Assembly: GCF_014205335.1 (NCBI RefSeq)
Contig: NZ_JACHNH010000001.1
Location: 310,001 to 374,000 of the forward strand
Origin: Amorphoplanes digitatis
Lineage (GTDB): Bacteria > Actinomycetota > Actinomycetes > Mycobacteriales > Micromonosporaceae
DNA length: 64,000 nucleotides
Direction of reading: 5' to 3'
Shown: one piece after another, positions 49,544 to 60,705 of the stretch
Layout of the letters: each line of letters opens with the position of its first letter
Numbering within the stretch: position 1 is the first letter of the stretch
The notes under the pieces: model-generated
Seen by the model: only the letters and a program-made list of their open reading frames with translations
Database searches by the model: none
What the model was told of the DNA's origin: nothing
Position numbers and translations under genes: made by a program

Positions 49544-50574
49544 AGCACGTAAGGGAACTCGGCGATGTGGTGGTCGGTCAGCTCGCGTACCGGCGCCCAG
49601 ACCTCGTAGACACCGCGTTCGTAGCACCGGGCGCCGACGGCGGAGACCGCGTCGGCGTCCGGCCGTATCAGGCGCAGGCGTGCCCAGTTGTCGTCGCGTT
49701 GCAGCACCCAGCAGCCGACGGTGCGCCACTGCGCCTGCTCGGCCCGGCGGCTCAGCGTGGTCACCGGATAGCGGGCGGCGCGGGTCAGCGCGCGGACCCG
49801 GAACTCCTCCGGCGGGTCGGCGACGGCCTGGTACTCGTGGTCGTTGATCCGGCCGACCAGCCGCGCCGCCCCGGCGTCCGAGCACGGCACGTACTCGCGG
49901 TCCGGGCTCACGCCGGGAAGGCCGTCCAGCAGGTGCCGCCAGCGCGGCCCGGCCAGCCGCAGCCAGCCGTGCTGCTCGGGCTGGTACGTGTAGAGCACCA
50001 CCTCGTCGCCGGTGCCCGGGTACGCGAGCAGCTGCGCGTTGGCGGGCAGCGGCAGGTCGGCGAAGCCCGCCGTGACGAACTCGGGGATCAGGTCGATGGT
50101 GCTCGGCGTGAAGCCGGTGCCGAGCACCATCGGGCCGATCCGGGAGTGCGCCGGCAGCGCCGGCAGCCCGCTCTGCACCTCGCCCATCGGGATCTCGTAG
50201 TCGATCGGGTCGACCGCGCGCCAGCGCAGCGCGAACGCCACGTCGGCCTCGCCGGTGCCGTCCGTGCGCAGCAGCCCGAGCTCGGCCGGGGTGCGCAGGT
50301 GCGCGATGTCGCAGGCGCGGTAGCAGAAGCCGTACGGCAGCCAGCCGGCCAGGTGGCCGGCGAGCTGGGTGGCGGAGATGACCTTCGTCATCCGGGTGCC
50401 GCGGCGGATGGCGGCCGTGTGCCGGATCGCTTGCAGCACCGCGTCGTCCTGGTGCCCGGCGGACTGGGTCATGGCCTGGACCCGGTCCCAGGTCAGATCG
50501 CGGCGCAGCGGCGCCATCAGGGGCGGCTCGAGGGGGTCGGTGTCGACGGTTGTGTCCTCACCGGTCACGGTCAC
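49540..50574 (-). CDS. unrecognised 344-residue protein
   Basis: The protein starts [20 protein letters not shown]. The body is soluble, with Trp/Tyr-rich segments such as [39 protein letters not shown] and [20 protein letters not shown]. No signal peptide or catalytic motif is clear. No ribosome site stands out. It converges tightly on metG (4-bp overlap) and is divergent from tatD. I cannot name a family. Confidence 0.6.
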   Translation of the reverse strand: MTVTGEDTTVDTDPLEPPLMAPLRRDLTWDRVQAMTQSAGHQDDAVLQAIRHTAAIRRGTRMTKVISATQLAGHLAGWLPYGFCYRACDIAHLRTPAELGLLRTDGTGEADVAFALRWRAVDPIDYEIPMGEVQSGLPALPAHSRIGPMVLGTGFTPSTIDLIPEFVTAGFADLPLPANAQLLAYPGTGDEVVLYTYQPEQHGWLRLAGPRWRHLLDGLPGVSPDREYVPCSDAGAARLVGRINDHEYQAVADPPEEFRVRALTRAARYPVTTLSRRAEQAQWRTVGCWVLQRDDNWARLRLIRPDADAVSAVGARCYERGVYEVWAPVRELTDHHIAEFPYVL

Positions 50575-50675
50575 GGGCTGAAGTTAGGCCCCGAGGATGG
50601 ATTCCTGGTGAACGCAGGGTGACCCGCAGTGAGTGAAAAAAACTCTCACGGGCGGATATGTGATCCTGAACGACG

Positions 50676-51572
50676 ATGAACAGCACTACACCTTCCGAAT
50701 CGCGCAAGGCGCGGGCCGCTCGGCGCGCGGGTGAGTTCCCGCCCGCGCCGGAGCCGCTGGCCGTACCCGTCTTCGACAGCCACACCCATCTCGACATCAC
50801 CGTGCACGAGGCCGGCGTGCCCGGCGGCGCGACGGCCGGTGACCCGGTCGAGGCGCTGATCGGCGCGGCGGCCAAGTCCGGCGTGGACCGGCTGCTACAG
50901 GTCGGCGTCGACGTGGCGTCCTCGCGCTGGGGCGCCGAGCTGGCCGCCCGCCACCCCGCGGTGCTCGCCGCGGTGGCACTGCACCCGAACGAGGCGCCGC
51001 GACTGTCCGATCTCGACGCCGCGCTGCGCGAGATCGAAGCCCTCGCCGCCGAGCCCCGCGTCCGCGGCGTCGGCGAGACCGGCCTGGACACGTTCCGCAC
51101 CGGCGACGAGGGCCGGGCGGCGCAGGAGCACAGCTTCCGGGCGCACATCGCGATCGCCAAGCGGTACGCGAAGCCGCTGATCATCCACGACCGCGACGCG
51201 CACGCCGACGTGCTGCGGGTGCTCGACTCCGAGGGCGCGCCCGACGTGGTGGTGCTGCACTGCTTCTCGGGCGACGCGGAGTTCGCCGCCGAGTGCGTGC
51301 GCCGGGGCTACCTGCTCAGCTTCGCCGGGACGGTCACGTTCGCCAGCGCCACCGGGCTGCGGGAGGCGGCCGCGCTGACGCCGCCGGAGCAGATGCTCGT
51401 CGAGACGGACGCCCCGTACCTCACGCCGGTGCCGTACCGGGGGCGCCCCAACGCGTCGTACCTGATCCCGCTGACGATGCGGGCGCTCGCCGGGACCACC
51501 GGCACGGACCTGGACACGCTCTGCGCGGCCGTCTCGGCGAACGGGGAGCGGGCCTTCGGGCCCTGGCGGTAA
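50676..51572 (+). CDS. tatD: TatD-family metal-dependent hydrolase
   Basis: The 298-residue enzyme has the TatD amidohydrolase core: VFDSHTHLDI (HxH, near residue 36), ALHPNEAPRL, GVGETGLD (Glu), KPLIIHDRDAH (His), LHCFSGDAEFA, and LVETDAPYLTPVPYRGRPN (Asp). It is a 3'-5' DNase or related phosphodiesterase. The first 30 residues are an added basic extension. The position between metG and rsmA matches other actinobacteria. Confidence 0.93.
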   Translation: MNSTTPSESRKARAARRAGEFPPAPEPLAVPVFDSHTHLDITVHEAGVPGGATAGDPVEALIGAAAKSGVDRLLQVGVDVASSRWGAELAARHPAVLAAVALHPNEAPRLSDLDAALREIEALAAEPRVRGVGETGLDTFRTGDEGRAAQEHSFRAHIAIAKRYAKPLIIHDRDAHADVLRVLDSEGAPDVVVLHCFSGDAEFAAECVRRGYLLSFAGTVTFASATGLREAAALTPPEQMLVETDAPYLTPVPYRGRPNASYLIPLTMRALAGTTGTDLDTLCAAVSANGERAFGPWR

Positions 51573-51578
51573 GGGACC

Positions 51579-52001
51579 TCAGCCGGGCAGCGGATAGGCC
51601 GCGCAGTCGAGCTGCTCGCCGAGGCCGCCGAGCAGCTTCGCGAACGTCGTCGGCGCCGCCGCGAGCGGGCCCCGGGAGACGAACCGGACCGCCCAGCGGT
51701 GCCCCGGCGCGACGTTGAAGATGCGGTGGATCACCAGCGCGCCGCGCTCGTCGGCCTCCACGCTGGTGACGCCGCGATACCACCACTCGCCCTGGTGTGC
51801 GATCGAGCGCGCGGCCCGGTCGAGGGTCACCGTCATCGTGCTGCCCTCGAGGACGACGGTGAACTCGTCGCCCCGGGCGGGCGTTGCCGAGCCGGTGGCG
51901 GCCAGCGGGGACCGCCCGCCGGGCCGAGCGTCGAGCAGTACCTCGGCGACCTTGTCCGGTGTCGCCTCCACCACGCCCCGCAGCTCGAGCAGCTCCGTCA
52001 T
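51579..52001 (-). CDS. SRPBCC/DUF2505-like protein
   Basis: The 140-residue protein is beta-rich, with [39 protein letters not shown] and [20 protein letters not shown], and has no signal peptide or TM. The pattern suggests a START/SRPBCC ligand fold, close to DUF2505. The call is soft. It is on the opposite strand between tatD and rsmA, where many actinobacteria carry an rpf gene. Confidence 0.55.
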   Translation of the reverse strand: MTELLELRGVVEATPDKVAEVLLDARPGGRSPLAATGSATPARGDEFTVVLEGSTMTVTLDRAARSIAHQGEWWYRGVTSVEADERGALVIHRIFNVAPGHRWAVRFVSRGPLAAAPTTFAKLLGGLGEQLDCAAYPLPG

Positions 52002-52069
52002 TGTCCCGTTCTACCGTGTCGGACCTGCTCCCCGCTGCCCCGTGGCCCACGGTCACCCCCGGGCAGCCG

Positions 52070-52083
52070 TAGGCTCTGACCTC
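52070..52083 (+). promoter_or_regulatory. -10 element close to the rsmA start
   Basis: TAGGCT (52070-52075) is 8 bases before the ATG at 52084. No Shine-Dalgarno is present, so the mRNA is leaderless or nearly so. Confidence 0.45.
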
Positions 52084-52983
52084 ATGGCTGATGCACTACT
52101 TGGCCCGGCGGAGATCCGGGAGCTCGCCGCGCGCCTCGGCGTCGCGCCGACGAAGAAGCTCGGCCAGAACTTCGTGCACGACCCGAACACGGTGCGCCGG
52201 ATCGTCGCCGCGGCCGAGCTGACCGGCGACGACGTGGTGCTGGAGGTCGGGCCCGGGCTCGGCTCGCTCACCCTCGGCCTGCTCGGTGCGGCGGCGCACG
52301 TGCACGCCGTCGAGCTGGACCCGGTGCTGGCGGCCGCGCTCCCGGCGACGGTGGCGGAGCGCGGCGACGCCGCGAAGCTGACCGTGCACCACGCGGACGC
52401 CCTGCGGATCGGGCGCTCCGCGCTGAGCCCGGCGCCGACGATGCTGGTGGCGAACCTGCCGTACAACGTCGCGGTGCCGGTGGTCCTGCACCTGCTCGCC
52501 GAGCTGCCGACCCTTCGCGGCGGCCTGGTGATGGTGCAGAAGGAGGTCGCCGACCGGCTGGTGGCCGGCCCCGGCTCGAAGATCTACGGCGTCCCGTCGG
52601 TCAAGCTCGCCTGGTACGCGGCCGCGCGCTCCGCGGGACGGGTGCCGCCTGCGGTGTTCTGGCCGGTACCGAACGTGGATTCCGGCCTGGTGGCCTTCGC
52701 CAACCGTGAGCCACCCGCCGAGGTCGAGCGCCGGGCGGTCTTTCAGGTGGTCGACGCCGCGTTCGCGCAGCGGCGCAAGACCCTGCGTGCCGCGCTGGCG
52801 GGCTGGGCGGGCGGCGCCGGCCTGGCCGAGAAGGTGCTGGTTGCCGCGGGGGTGAGCCCGCAGGCCCGCGGGGAGTCGCTCACGGTCGAGCAGTTCGCCG
52901 CGATCGCGGCCGCCGCCATCGCCGCCGGGTGCGGCGGTAAGCTCAGCGCGTCCGGCAGGCGGCACGAGGAGGTGGACTCATGA
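52084..52983 (+). CDS. rsmA: 16S rRNA (A1518/A1519-N6) dimethyltransferase
   Basis: The 299-residue enzyme has [35 protein letters not shown] (SAM motif I), [29 protein letters not shown] (NLPY catalytic), and [18 protein letters not shown]. The C-terminal domain ends with [13 protein letters not shown] and [10 protein letters not shown]. The ATG at 52084 is the family start. ispE follows 55 bp later. Confidence 0.95.
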   Translation: MADALLGPAEIRELAARLGVAPTKKLGQNFVHDPNTVRRIVAAAELTGDDVVLEVGPGLGSLTLGLLGAAAHVHAVELDPVLAAALPATVAERGDAAKLTVHHADALRIGRSALSPAPTMLVANLPYNVAVPVVLHLLAELPTLRGGLVMVQKEVADRLVAGPGSKIYGVPSVKLAWYAAARSAGRVPPAVFWPVPNVDSGLVAFANREPPAEVERRAVFQVVDAAFAQRRKTLRAALAGWAGGAGLAEKVLVAAGVSPQARGESLTVEQFAAIAAAAIAAGCGGKLSASGRRHEEVDS

Positions 52984-53038
52984 CGGCTCGACCGGGCCAG
53001 GTCATGTGGGTCCTTGACCCGATCTCGGATATCGCTCC

Positions 53039-53986
53039 GTGACGGAGGCGTGGGGGCCGGACGACGACAAGCCGCGCCGGTTCGCCGGCCCTGTCAGGGT
53101 CCGGGTGCCCTCGAAGATCAATCTTCATCTCGCGGTCGGTCCGCTGCGGGAGGACGGCTTTCACGAGCTCAGCACCGTCTACCACGCGATCAGCCTCTTC
53201 GACGAGCTGACCGCGCGGCCCGGTGACACCCTCGCGCTGACCATGGAGGGCGAGGGCGCCGGCGAGCTCGCCCTCGACGACAGCAACCTGATCATGCGGG
53301 CCGCCCGGGCGCTGGCCGCCAAGGGCCGGGTGCCCGCGCATGCCCGCCTGCACCTGCGCAAGTCGATCCCGCTCGCGGGCGGCCTGGCCGGCGGCAGCGC
53401 CGACGCGGCCGCCACGCTGCTCGCCTGCGACCTGCTCTGGGGCACCGGCTTCTCCCGGGACGAGCTTGCCGAGATCGGCGCCGAGCTGGGCTCGGACGTG
53501 CCGTTCATGCTGCACGGCGGCACCGCGCTTGGCACCGGGCACGGCGAGACCGTCAGCCCGATCCTGGCCCGGCCCACGACCTGGCACTGGGTGGTCGCCA
53601 TCGCCGACGGCGGCCTGTCCACCCCCGAGGTCTACCGGGAGCTGGACCGGCTGCGGGACGGCCCCTGGCCGCCGCCCGCGCTGGAGAGCGCGGACGCGCT
53701 GATGACCGCGCTGCGCCAGCGTGATCCCGCGGTGCTCGGCGCGGCGCTCGCCAACGACCTCCAGCCGGCCGCGTTGTCGCTGCGCCCGGCGCTTGCCGAC
53801 GTGCTGAAGGCGGGCGCCGAGGCGGGCGCCGTCGCCGGCATCGTCTCCGGTTCCGGCCCGACCTGTGTCTTCCTCGCCGCCGACGGCGCGCACGCAGAGC
53901 GGGTCGCGGCCGGGTTGACCGAGGCCGGGGTGTGCCGCTCGGTGGTCACCGCCCGCGGGCCGATGCCGGGCGCCCGGGTAACCTAG
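53039..53986 (+). CDS. ispE: 4-diphosphocytidyl-2-C-methyl-D-erythritol kinase
   Basis: The 315-residue GHMP kinase performs the ATP-dependent step of the MEP isoprenoid pathway. Motifs are VPSKINLHLAVGPLREDGFH, IPLAGGLAGGSADAAATLLA (GHMP ATP loop), LGSDVPFMLHGGTALGTG and IVSGSGPTCVFLA. The GTG at 53039 starts it. It is followed 7 bases after its stop by an ABC-F gene, with a possible -10 (TAACCT) inside the ispE end. Confidence 0.94.
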   Translation: MTEAWGPDDDKPRRFAGPVRVRVPSKINLHLAVGPLREDGFHELSTVYHAISLFDELTARPGDTLALTMEGEGAGELALDDSNLIMRAARALAAKGRVPAHARLHLRKSIPLAGGLAGGSADAAATLLACDLLWGTGFSRDELAEIGAELGSDVPFMLHGGTALGTGHGETVSPILARPTTWHWVVAIADGGLSTPEVYRELDRLRDGPWPPPALESADALMTALRQRDPAVLGAALANDLQPAALSLRPALADVLKAGAEAGAVAGIVSGSGPTCVFLAADGAHAERVAAGLTEAGVCRSVVTARGPMPGARVT

Positions 53987-53993
53987 AGGCATC

Positions 53994-55796
<1,803 letters not shown>

Positions 55797-55874
55797 TCCG
55801 GGGGTGCTCCTGCGTGGCCTCCGGCGATGCGCGAGAATCTTGACGACACGAACCGACGTTGGAGACGGGACACC

Positions 55875-56342
55875 ATGGCGCACAATCCGGTCAATCACCC
55901 GCTGCGGCCGATCTACCGCGCCCTGAGCGCGCTGGCCGGCGCCTACCTCGTGGTGTTCGGGATCTTCGGTGTGATCCAGACGGCCGACGAGGGCCTGTTC
56001 GGCAACGGTGACGACCGGGTGCTGGGTCAGCACACCAACCTCTTCTGGTCGTTCGCCTCGCTGGCGCTCGGCGCGATCGTGCTGCTCGCCACCGCCATCG
56101 GCCGCAACGTGGACACCGAGGTCGACAAGGTCATCGGCTGGGGCCTGCTGGTGGTCGGCAGCTACGGGCTGGCCGTGATCCGCACGGACGCCAACTTCCT
56201 GAACTTCAGCGTCTCCACGGTTGTTGTTACGTACCTTGTGGGTCTTGCGCTCATCATGGCCGGGCTCTACACCAAGGTCGCGCCGGCCGCCGAGACCGGA
56301 GCGCCGCGACAGGTGCGCGAACGCCAGGCACAATCTGCCTGA
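55875..56342 (+). CDS. DUF4383 four-helix membrane protein, copy 1
   Basis: From the ATG at 55875 (site GGAGACGGGA) the protein is 155 residues. It starts MAHNPVNHPLRPIYRALSAL, with four TMs (about 17-40, 61-82, 93-108, 118-139) and the DUF4383 mark FGVIQT...L.xxTNLFWS. Its stop TGA is shared with the next start (TGATG), so the pair is coupled. Confidence 0.8.
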   Translation: MAHNPVNHPLRPIYRALSALAGAYLVVFGIFGVIQTADEGLFGNGDDRVLGQHTNLFWSFASLALGAIVLLATAIGRNVDTEVDKVIGWGLLVVGSYGLAVIRTDANFLNFSVSTVVVTYLVGLALIMAGLYTKVAPAAETGAPRQVRERQAQSA

Positions 56343-56800
56343 TGGCGCACTACCCGCTCAACCATCATCTCCGGCAGCCCTACCGCTGGCTCACCGCGGC
56401 GTCGGGGCTCTACCTCACGCTGTACGGCGTCATCGGCATCGTGGTCACCTGGGGCGATCCGTTCTTCAACCGCGGCTCCGACTGGGTTCTCGGGCTGCGC
56501 ACCAACCCGGCGGCCGCCTGGCTGTCCACGGTGGTCGGCCTGATCGTCCTGGTCGCCGCGCTGCTCGGCGGCAACGTCCATCACCGGGTCAACCTGGTGA
56601 TGGGCTGGGGCATCCTCGCCCTCGCCATGGTGCTGATGACGATGATCCAGACCGATGCGAACGTCCTGAACGTCTCGATGGTCAACATCGTCGTGCTGAC
56701 CGTGCTCGGCCTCTTCATCCTCGTCGGCGGCCTCTACGGCAAGGTCGGCACGGCGGAGGACAGCCGCCGCGAGCACGAGGCCGCCCTGCGCCGGGACTGA
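56342..56800 (+). CDS. DUF4383 four-helix membrane protein, copy 2
   Basis: The 152-residue paralog begins MAHYPLNHHLRQPYRWLTAA and lines up with copy 1 across all helices (YxTLYGVIGIVVTWGDPFFN vs the first). It has the same NVLNVSMVNIV helix ending. The duplicates differ mainly in loops. It ends before a strong convergent terminator. Confidence 0.8.
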   Translation: MAHYPLNHHLRQPYRWLTAASGLYLTLYGVIGIVVTWGDPFFNRGSDWVLGLRTNPAAAWLSTVVGLIVLVAALLGGNVHHRVNLVMGWGILALAMVLMTMIQTDANVLNVSMVNIVVLTVLGLFILVGGLYGKVGTAEDSRREHEAALRRD

Positions 56801-56814
56801 CCGGCCGGCGGGTG

Positions 56815-56839
56815 CCCGCCCCCGGTCACCGGGGGCGGG
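56815..56839. terminator. perfect 11-bp GC hairpin between DUF4383 and TetR
   Basis: CCCGCCCCCGG and CCGGGGGCGGG flank loop TCA. The loop is the TetR stop codon read on the minus strand, so the hairpin terminates transcription from both sides. Confidence 0.7.
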
Positions 56840-57530
56840 TCAGCAGCGTGGGCTTCGGGTCGAGGTGGGACAGGCCGTTCCAGGCCAGATTGACCAGGTG
56901 GGCCGCGACCATCTCCTTCTTCGGCTTGCGGGCCTCGCGCCACCACTGCCCGACGAGCGCCACCATGCCCACCAGCGCCTGCGAGTAGAGCTCGGCGAAC
57001 TTCGGGTCGAGGCCGCGTGACTTGAACTCCGCGCCGAGGATGTGCTCGACCTGGTGCGCCACGTCGTTCATCACGCTGGAGAAGTTGCCCGCCGGCGAGA
57101 GCACGGGGGACTCGCGCACCAGCACCTGGAATCCGTGCGGTTCGTTCTCGATGTAGTCCAGCAGGGCCAGCGCCGCCTGCTCCAGCAGCTCACGCGGGTG
57201 CCCGGCGGTCAGCGCCGCCGCGACGCGGTCCAGCAGCGCGCGGACCTCGCGGTCCACCACGACGGCGTGCAGGCCCTCCTTGCCGCCGAAGTGCTCGTAG
57301 ACCACCGGTTTGGAGACCTTGGCGCGGGCCGCGACCTCCTCGACGGAGGTGGCGTCGAAGCCCCGCTCGGCGAAGAGCTGACGGCCGATCGTGATGAGCT
57401 GCTCGCGGCGCTGCGCGGCCGACATGCGTACCCGGGAGGTGGCGGGGGTGGCAGCGCCCCGGCTCGACCGCGCGGCCGGGCGCGCACGCCGGCCGCGGGG
57501 TTGATCGCCTGTTTCGCTCTGGTCTGTCAC
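56826..57530 (-). CDS. TetR-family regulator, partner of the desaturase
   Basis: The 234-residue repressor has a basic N-terminal extension, then HTH with QRREQLITIGRQLFAERGFD and TSVEEVAARAKVSKPVVYEH (recognition helix SKPVVYEHFGG). The C-terminus ends QWWREARKPKKEMVAAHLVN then LAWNGLSHL, a conserved actinobacterial tail. The ligand is probably an acyl or fatty acid signal. It lies 55 bp after the desaturase on the same strand, so the two share an operon and probably the operator at 58597-58634. Confidence 0.9.
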   Translation of the reverse strand: MTDQSETGDQPRGRRARPAARSSRGAATPATSRVRMSAAQRREQLITIGRQLFAERGFDATSVEEVAARAKVSKPVVYEHFGGKEGLHAVVVDREVRALLDRVAAALTAGHPRELLEQAALALLDYIENEPHGFQVLVRESPVLSPAGNFSSVMNDVAHQVEHILGAEFKSRGLDPKFAELYSQALVGMVALVGQWWREARKPKKEMVAAHLVNLAWNGLSHLDPKPTLLTRPR

Positions 57531-57585
57531 CCGGCCATCCTGCCAGCCGGATTCCGTTCACACCGTCCCGGACGATCACCGACGT

Positions 57586-58554
57586 TCACGTCGGTGAGTC
57601 CGCCTTCGCCAGCTTGGCGGCGACGCGCTCCGGCTTCGGCCAGCGCACCGCGTACGCCGCGCCGGTCTTCTCGAAGAGCCAGATGACCCGGGCCGAGATG
57701 TCGATCTGACCCCGCAGCACGCCGTGCCGGGCGCAGGTCGGGTCGGCGTGGTGCAGGTTGTGCCAGGACTCGCCGAAGGACACGATCGCCAGCGGCCAGA
57801 AGTTGGCGGCCTTGTCACCGTCGCGCACCTCGAAGGGCCGCTTGCCGTACACGTGGCAGACCGAGTTGATCGACCAGGTGATGTGGTGCAGCAGGCCGAT
57901 GCGCACGATGCCGGCCCAGAAGAACGCGGTGAGCGCGCCCTGCCAGGACAGGGTGATCAGGCCGCCGAGCAGCGCCGGGCCCAGCGTGGACACGATCACC
58001 CAGACCGGGAAGAGCGCGTCGACGCGGCGGATGTCCTTGTCGGCGAGCAGGTCGGGTGCGAAGCGCCCGCGGTTGGAGAGCTCGCGCTTGAACAGCCAGC
58101 CCAGGTGTGCGTACCAGAGGCCCTTGGTCAGCGCCCAGAAGCCGGTGCCGAAGCGCCACGGCGAGTGCGGGTCGCCCTCCAGGTCGGAGAAGGCGTGGTG
58201 GCGGCGGTGGTCGGCGACCCACTGGACGATCCCGCCCTCGATCGCCAGCGAGCCGGCGATCGCCAGGCTGACCCGCAGCCAGCGCTTGGCCTTGAAGCTG
58301 CCGTGGGTGAAGTAGCGGTGGAAACCGACAGTGATCCCCAGGCCGGAGACGAGGTAGAAGACGGCGCCGATGGCGACGTCGGTCCAGGACAGCCAGCCTC
58401 CCCAGGCAACGGGCACTGCCGCGAAGACCGCGAGGAACGGGACGATCACGAAGCCGTAGAGGGCGATCAGGATGCCCCGGCTCTGTGGGCCTTCCGTCAG
58501 CGGCTTGGGGCCGGCCGCGGTGTCGGTCGTCTGCCCGGTCAGTACGGAAGTCAT
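57586..58554 (-). CDS. acyl-CoA/acyl-lipid delta-9 desaturase
   Basis: The 322-residue membrane-bound di-iron enzyme has all three His boxes: GFHRYFTHGSF, ADHRRHHAFSD, and ESWHNLHHADP. Four TMs and a WSINSVCHVYG segment are present. It makes monounsaturated fatty acids for membrane lipids. It belongs to the DesA3/SCD type. The ATG at 58554 lies about 60 bp downstream of a palindromic operator. Confidence 0.93.
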   Translation of the reverse strand: MTSVLTGQTTDTAAGPKPLTEGPQSRGILIALYGFVIVPFLAVFAAVPVAWGGWLSWTDVAIGAVFYLVSGLGITVGFHRYFTHGSFKAKRWLRVSLAIAGSLAIEGGIVQWVADHRRHHAFSDLEGDPHSPWRFGTGFWALTKGLWYAHLGWLFKRELSNRGRFAPDLLADKDIRRVDALFPVWVIVSTLGPALLGGLITLSWQGALTAFFWAGIVRIGLLHHITWSINSVCHVYGKRPFEVRDGDKAANFWPLAIVSFGESWHNLHHADPTCARHGVLRGQIDISARVIWLFEKTGAAYAVRWPKPERVAAKLAKADSPT

Positions 58555-58941
58555 GGCACCTCACAAAGGTGGGGACACGGGGGGAAGGTTCACTACTTAC
58601 GCCTACGTCACCGTAACTTACGCAACCGTAAGTTGGGTATGGAGAGTGTCGGAAGTTCGGCGGGTCGGCTATCCGGCCCGCTCGGGCGGCGCCGGACAAT
58701 TCGACGGGGACGCCGGCGAGCTGACGCGTCCGTCGCACGTTCGTTCGAGATTTCCGGCGCGGCCCGCGAAGACGCACAATCCGTCCTCGGTTCGGCGCGA
58801 TGTCGGAGACCCTTGTCGAGGGCGGTCGGCCGCGGCAGGGGACGGAGTTCTGATGGGTGGGATTGCCGCCGAGACCGATTCGATCGAAGAGGTTACGATG
58901 TAGCCCGCGAACATGACCTCGTGGTTATGTCCGCTTTGCCC
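58555..58941. other. 387-bp gap with operator; rest empty
   Basis: The part next to the desaturase holds the operator at 58597-58634. From 58640 to 58941 I see no gene; the frames lack ribosome sites and families. A promoter for tRNA-Gln must lie here but is not clear. Confidence 0.5.
58597..58634. promoter_or_regulatory. palindromic operator for the TetR-desaturase operon
   Basis: AACTTACG (58615-58622) and CGTAAGTT (58627-58634) form a perfect 8-bp inverted repeat with a CAAC spacer. Half-sites TTACG/CGTAA also stand at 58597-58601 and 58612-58616, giving four alternating half-sites. The position just upstream of the desaturase ATG fits repression by the TetR protein in the operon. Confidence 0.65.
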
Positions 58942-59012
58942 TCCCGAGTCGTCTAAGGGCAGGACGTCACCCTTTGGTGGTGATTATAGGGGTTCGAATC
59001 CTCTCTCGGGAG
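58942..59012 (+). tRNA. tRNA-Gln (anticodon TTG)
   Basis: Acceptor TCCCGAG pairs with CTCGGGA, discriminator G. D-stem GTC/GAC; anticodon stem TCACC/GGTGA, loop CTTTGGT (anticodon TTG, codon CAA); T-arm AGGGG-TTCGAAT-CCTCT. The 3' CCA is not encoded. A tRNA-Gln before glmU is usual in actinobacteria. Confidence 0.94.
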
Positions 59013-59086
59013 CTTCTTCGTCCGCGGCTGAGCCGACGCCGCCGTTTTCTGCACCGCACTGCGATCTTGCATAGCCACTGCGATCA

Positions 59087-60544
59087 ATGGAGTCCCGCGT
59101 GAGCCAGGCCCAGAGCCGTACCGTTGTCGTTCTCGCCGCCGGTGAGGGCAAGCGGATGAAGTCCGCGACGCCCAAGATGTTGCACCCGCTGCTCGGCCGC
59201 ACGCTGCTCGGCCACGTCCTGCACGCCGCGACGGCCGCGGCCGCCTCCCGCACCGTCGTCGTGGTCGGCCACAAGGCCGACCAGGTCCGCGCCCACCTCA
59301 CCGAGATCGCCCCCGGCGCCACCCCGGTCCTGCAAGCCGAGCAGAACGGCACCGGGCACGCGGTCAGGATCGCCCTCGACGCCATCCCGGAGGCCACCGG
59401 CACCGTCGTCGTGCTCAACGCCGACGTGCCGCTGCTGCGCCCCGAGACGGTCGAGGCGCTGGTCGCCGCGCACGAGTCCACAAGCAGGGGCGCCACGGTG
59501 CTCGCCGCCGAGGTGCCGGACCCGGCCGGGCTCGGGCGGATCGTGCGCGACGGCGCCGGCAACCTGGAGCGCATCGTCGAGGAGCGGGACGCCTCCCCCG
59601 AGGAGCGGGCGGTCCGCGAGATCAACGCCGGCATCTACGCCTTCGACGCCGCGCTGCTGCGCGAGGCGCTCGGCAAGCTCTCGACCGACAACGACCAGGG
59701 TGAGGAGTACCTGACCGACGTGTTCGGCCTGCTCGCCGCCGTCGGGCACCCGGTGGGTGTCTACGTGGCCGCCGACGCGCTGGAGACGCTCGGGTGCAAC
59801 GACCGGGCCGAGCTGGCGCGGCTGCGCTCGCTGCTGCGGGACCGGGTCAACACCGCCTGGATGCGGTCCGGTGTCTCGATCCTCGACCCCGCGACCACCT
59901 GGATCGACGTGACCGTCGAGCTCGAGCCGGACGCGGTCGTGGACCAGAACTCGCAGCTACAGGGTTCGACGTCGGTCGCGACCGGCGCGGTGATCGGGCC
60001 GGACACCACGCTCATCGACACCGTGGTGGCGGCCGGCGCGACGGTGCTGCGGACGCACTCGATCGGCGCGCAGGTCGGCCCGGACGCCACCGTCGGCCCG
60101 TACTCCTTCCTGCGGCCGGGCACCCGGCTGGGGCGCAAGGCGAAGATCGGCGGTTTCGTCGAGGCGAAGAACGCCGAACTGGGCGCGGGCGCGAAGGTGC
60201 CGCACCTGACGTACGTTGGCGACGCCACGATCGGGCCGAAGGCGAACATCGGCGCGGGCACGATCTTCGCCAACTACGACGGGGTGAACAAGCACCACAC
60301 CGTCGTCGGCGAGGCCGCCTTCGTCGGCAGCGACACCGTGCTGATCGCGCCGGTCGACATCGGTCCGGGCGCGTACGTCGCCGCGGGCAGCGCCATCGGC
60401 AAGGACGTGCCCGCAGGCTCCCTGGGTGTGACCCGGGCGCCGCAGCGCAATGTCGAGGGATGGACGGCGCGCCAGCGACCCGGCACGGTCTCGGCCGAGG
60501 CCGCGGAGCGGTTCGAGCAGCAGAGCGGGGAGGCCGGCGCCTAG
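59087..60544 (+). CDS. glmU: bifunctional UDP-N-acetylglucosamine pyrophosphorylase / glucosamine-1-phosphate acetyltransferase
   Basis: The 485-residue enzyme makes UDP-GlcNAc for peptidoglycan. The pyrophosphorylase domain has VVLAAGEGKRMKSATPKMLH, EQNGTGHAVRIAL, LNADVPLL and EINAGIYAFD. The left-handed beta-helix acetyltransferase domain has VGPYSFLRPGTRLG, VGDATIGPKANIGAGTIFAN and FVGSDTVLIAPVDIG. It starts at ATG 59087 or GTG 59099. Confidence 0.95.
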   Translation: MESRVSQAQSRTVVVLAAGEGKRMKSATPKMLHPLLGRTLLGHVLHAATAAAASRTVVVVGHKADQVRAHLTEIAPGATPVLQAEQNGTGHAVRIALDAIPEATGTVVVLNADVPLLRPETVEALVAAHESTSRGATVLAAEVPDPAGLGRIVRDGAGNLERIVEERDASPEERAVREINAGIYAFDAALLREALGKLSTDNDQGEEYLTDVFGLLAAVGHPVGVYVAADALETLGCNDRAELARLRSLLRDRVNTAWMRSGVSILDPATTWIDVTVELEPDAVVDQNSQLQGSTSVATGAVIGPDTTLIDTVVAAGATVLRTHSIGAQVGPDATVGPYSFLRPGTRLGRKAKIGGFVEAKNAELGAGAKVPHLTYVGDATIGPKANIGAGTIFANYDGVNKHHTVVGEAAFVGSDTVLIAPVDIGPGAYVAAGSAIGKDVPAGSLGVTRAPQRNVEGWTARQRPGTVSAEAAERFEQQSGEAGA

Positions 60545-60546
60545 CT

Positions 60547-60568
60547 TTGTCGCCTCACCTGGCGACAA
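60547..60568 (+). terminator. hairpin after glmU
   Basis: TTGTCGCC and GGCGACAA flank loop TCACCT, 3 bases past the glmU stop. TT follows, then no T-run. Confidence 0.55.
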
Positions 60569-60705
60569 TTCCCAGCACGACTCACCCCCGTCGGCGCAAG
60601 CTGGGGTGAGGCATCCCACGCCCTGGCTCCGGCACGTGGCGCCGGGAAGGCGCCGGGTAATACTTCAGGTGACAACCCCTCGATTGCACGGGAGCGGACG
60701 AGCCG

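Noticed and set aside
58852..58902. 16-codon peptide before tRNA-Gln
   Set aside because: Too short to judge and without a convincing ribosome site or conservation evidence.
58942..59012. tRNA-Glu
   Set aside because: The anticodon loop CTTTGGT places TTG at positions 34-36, which reads Gln.
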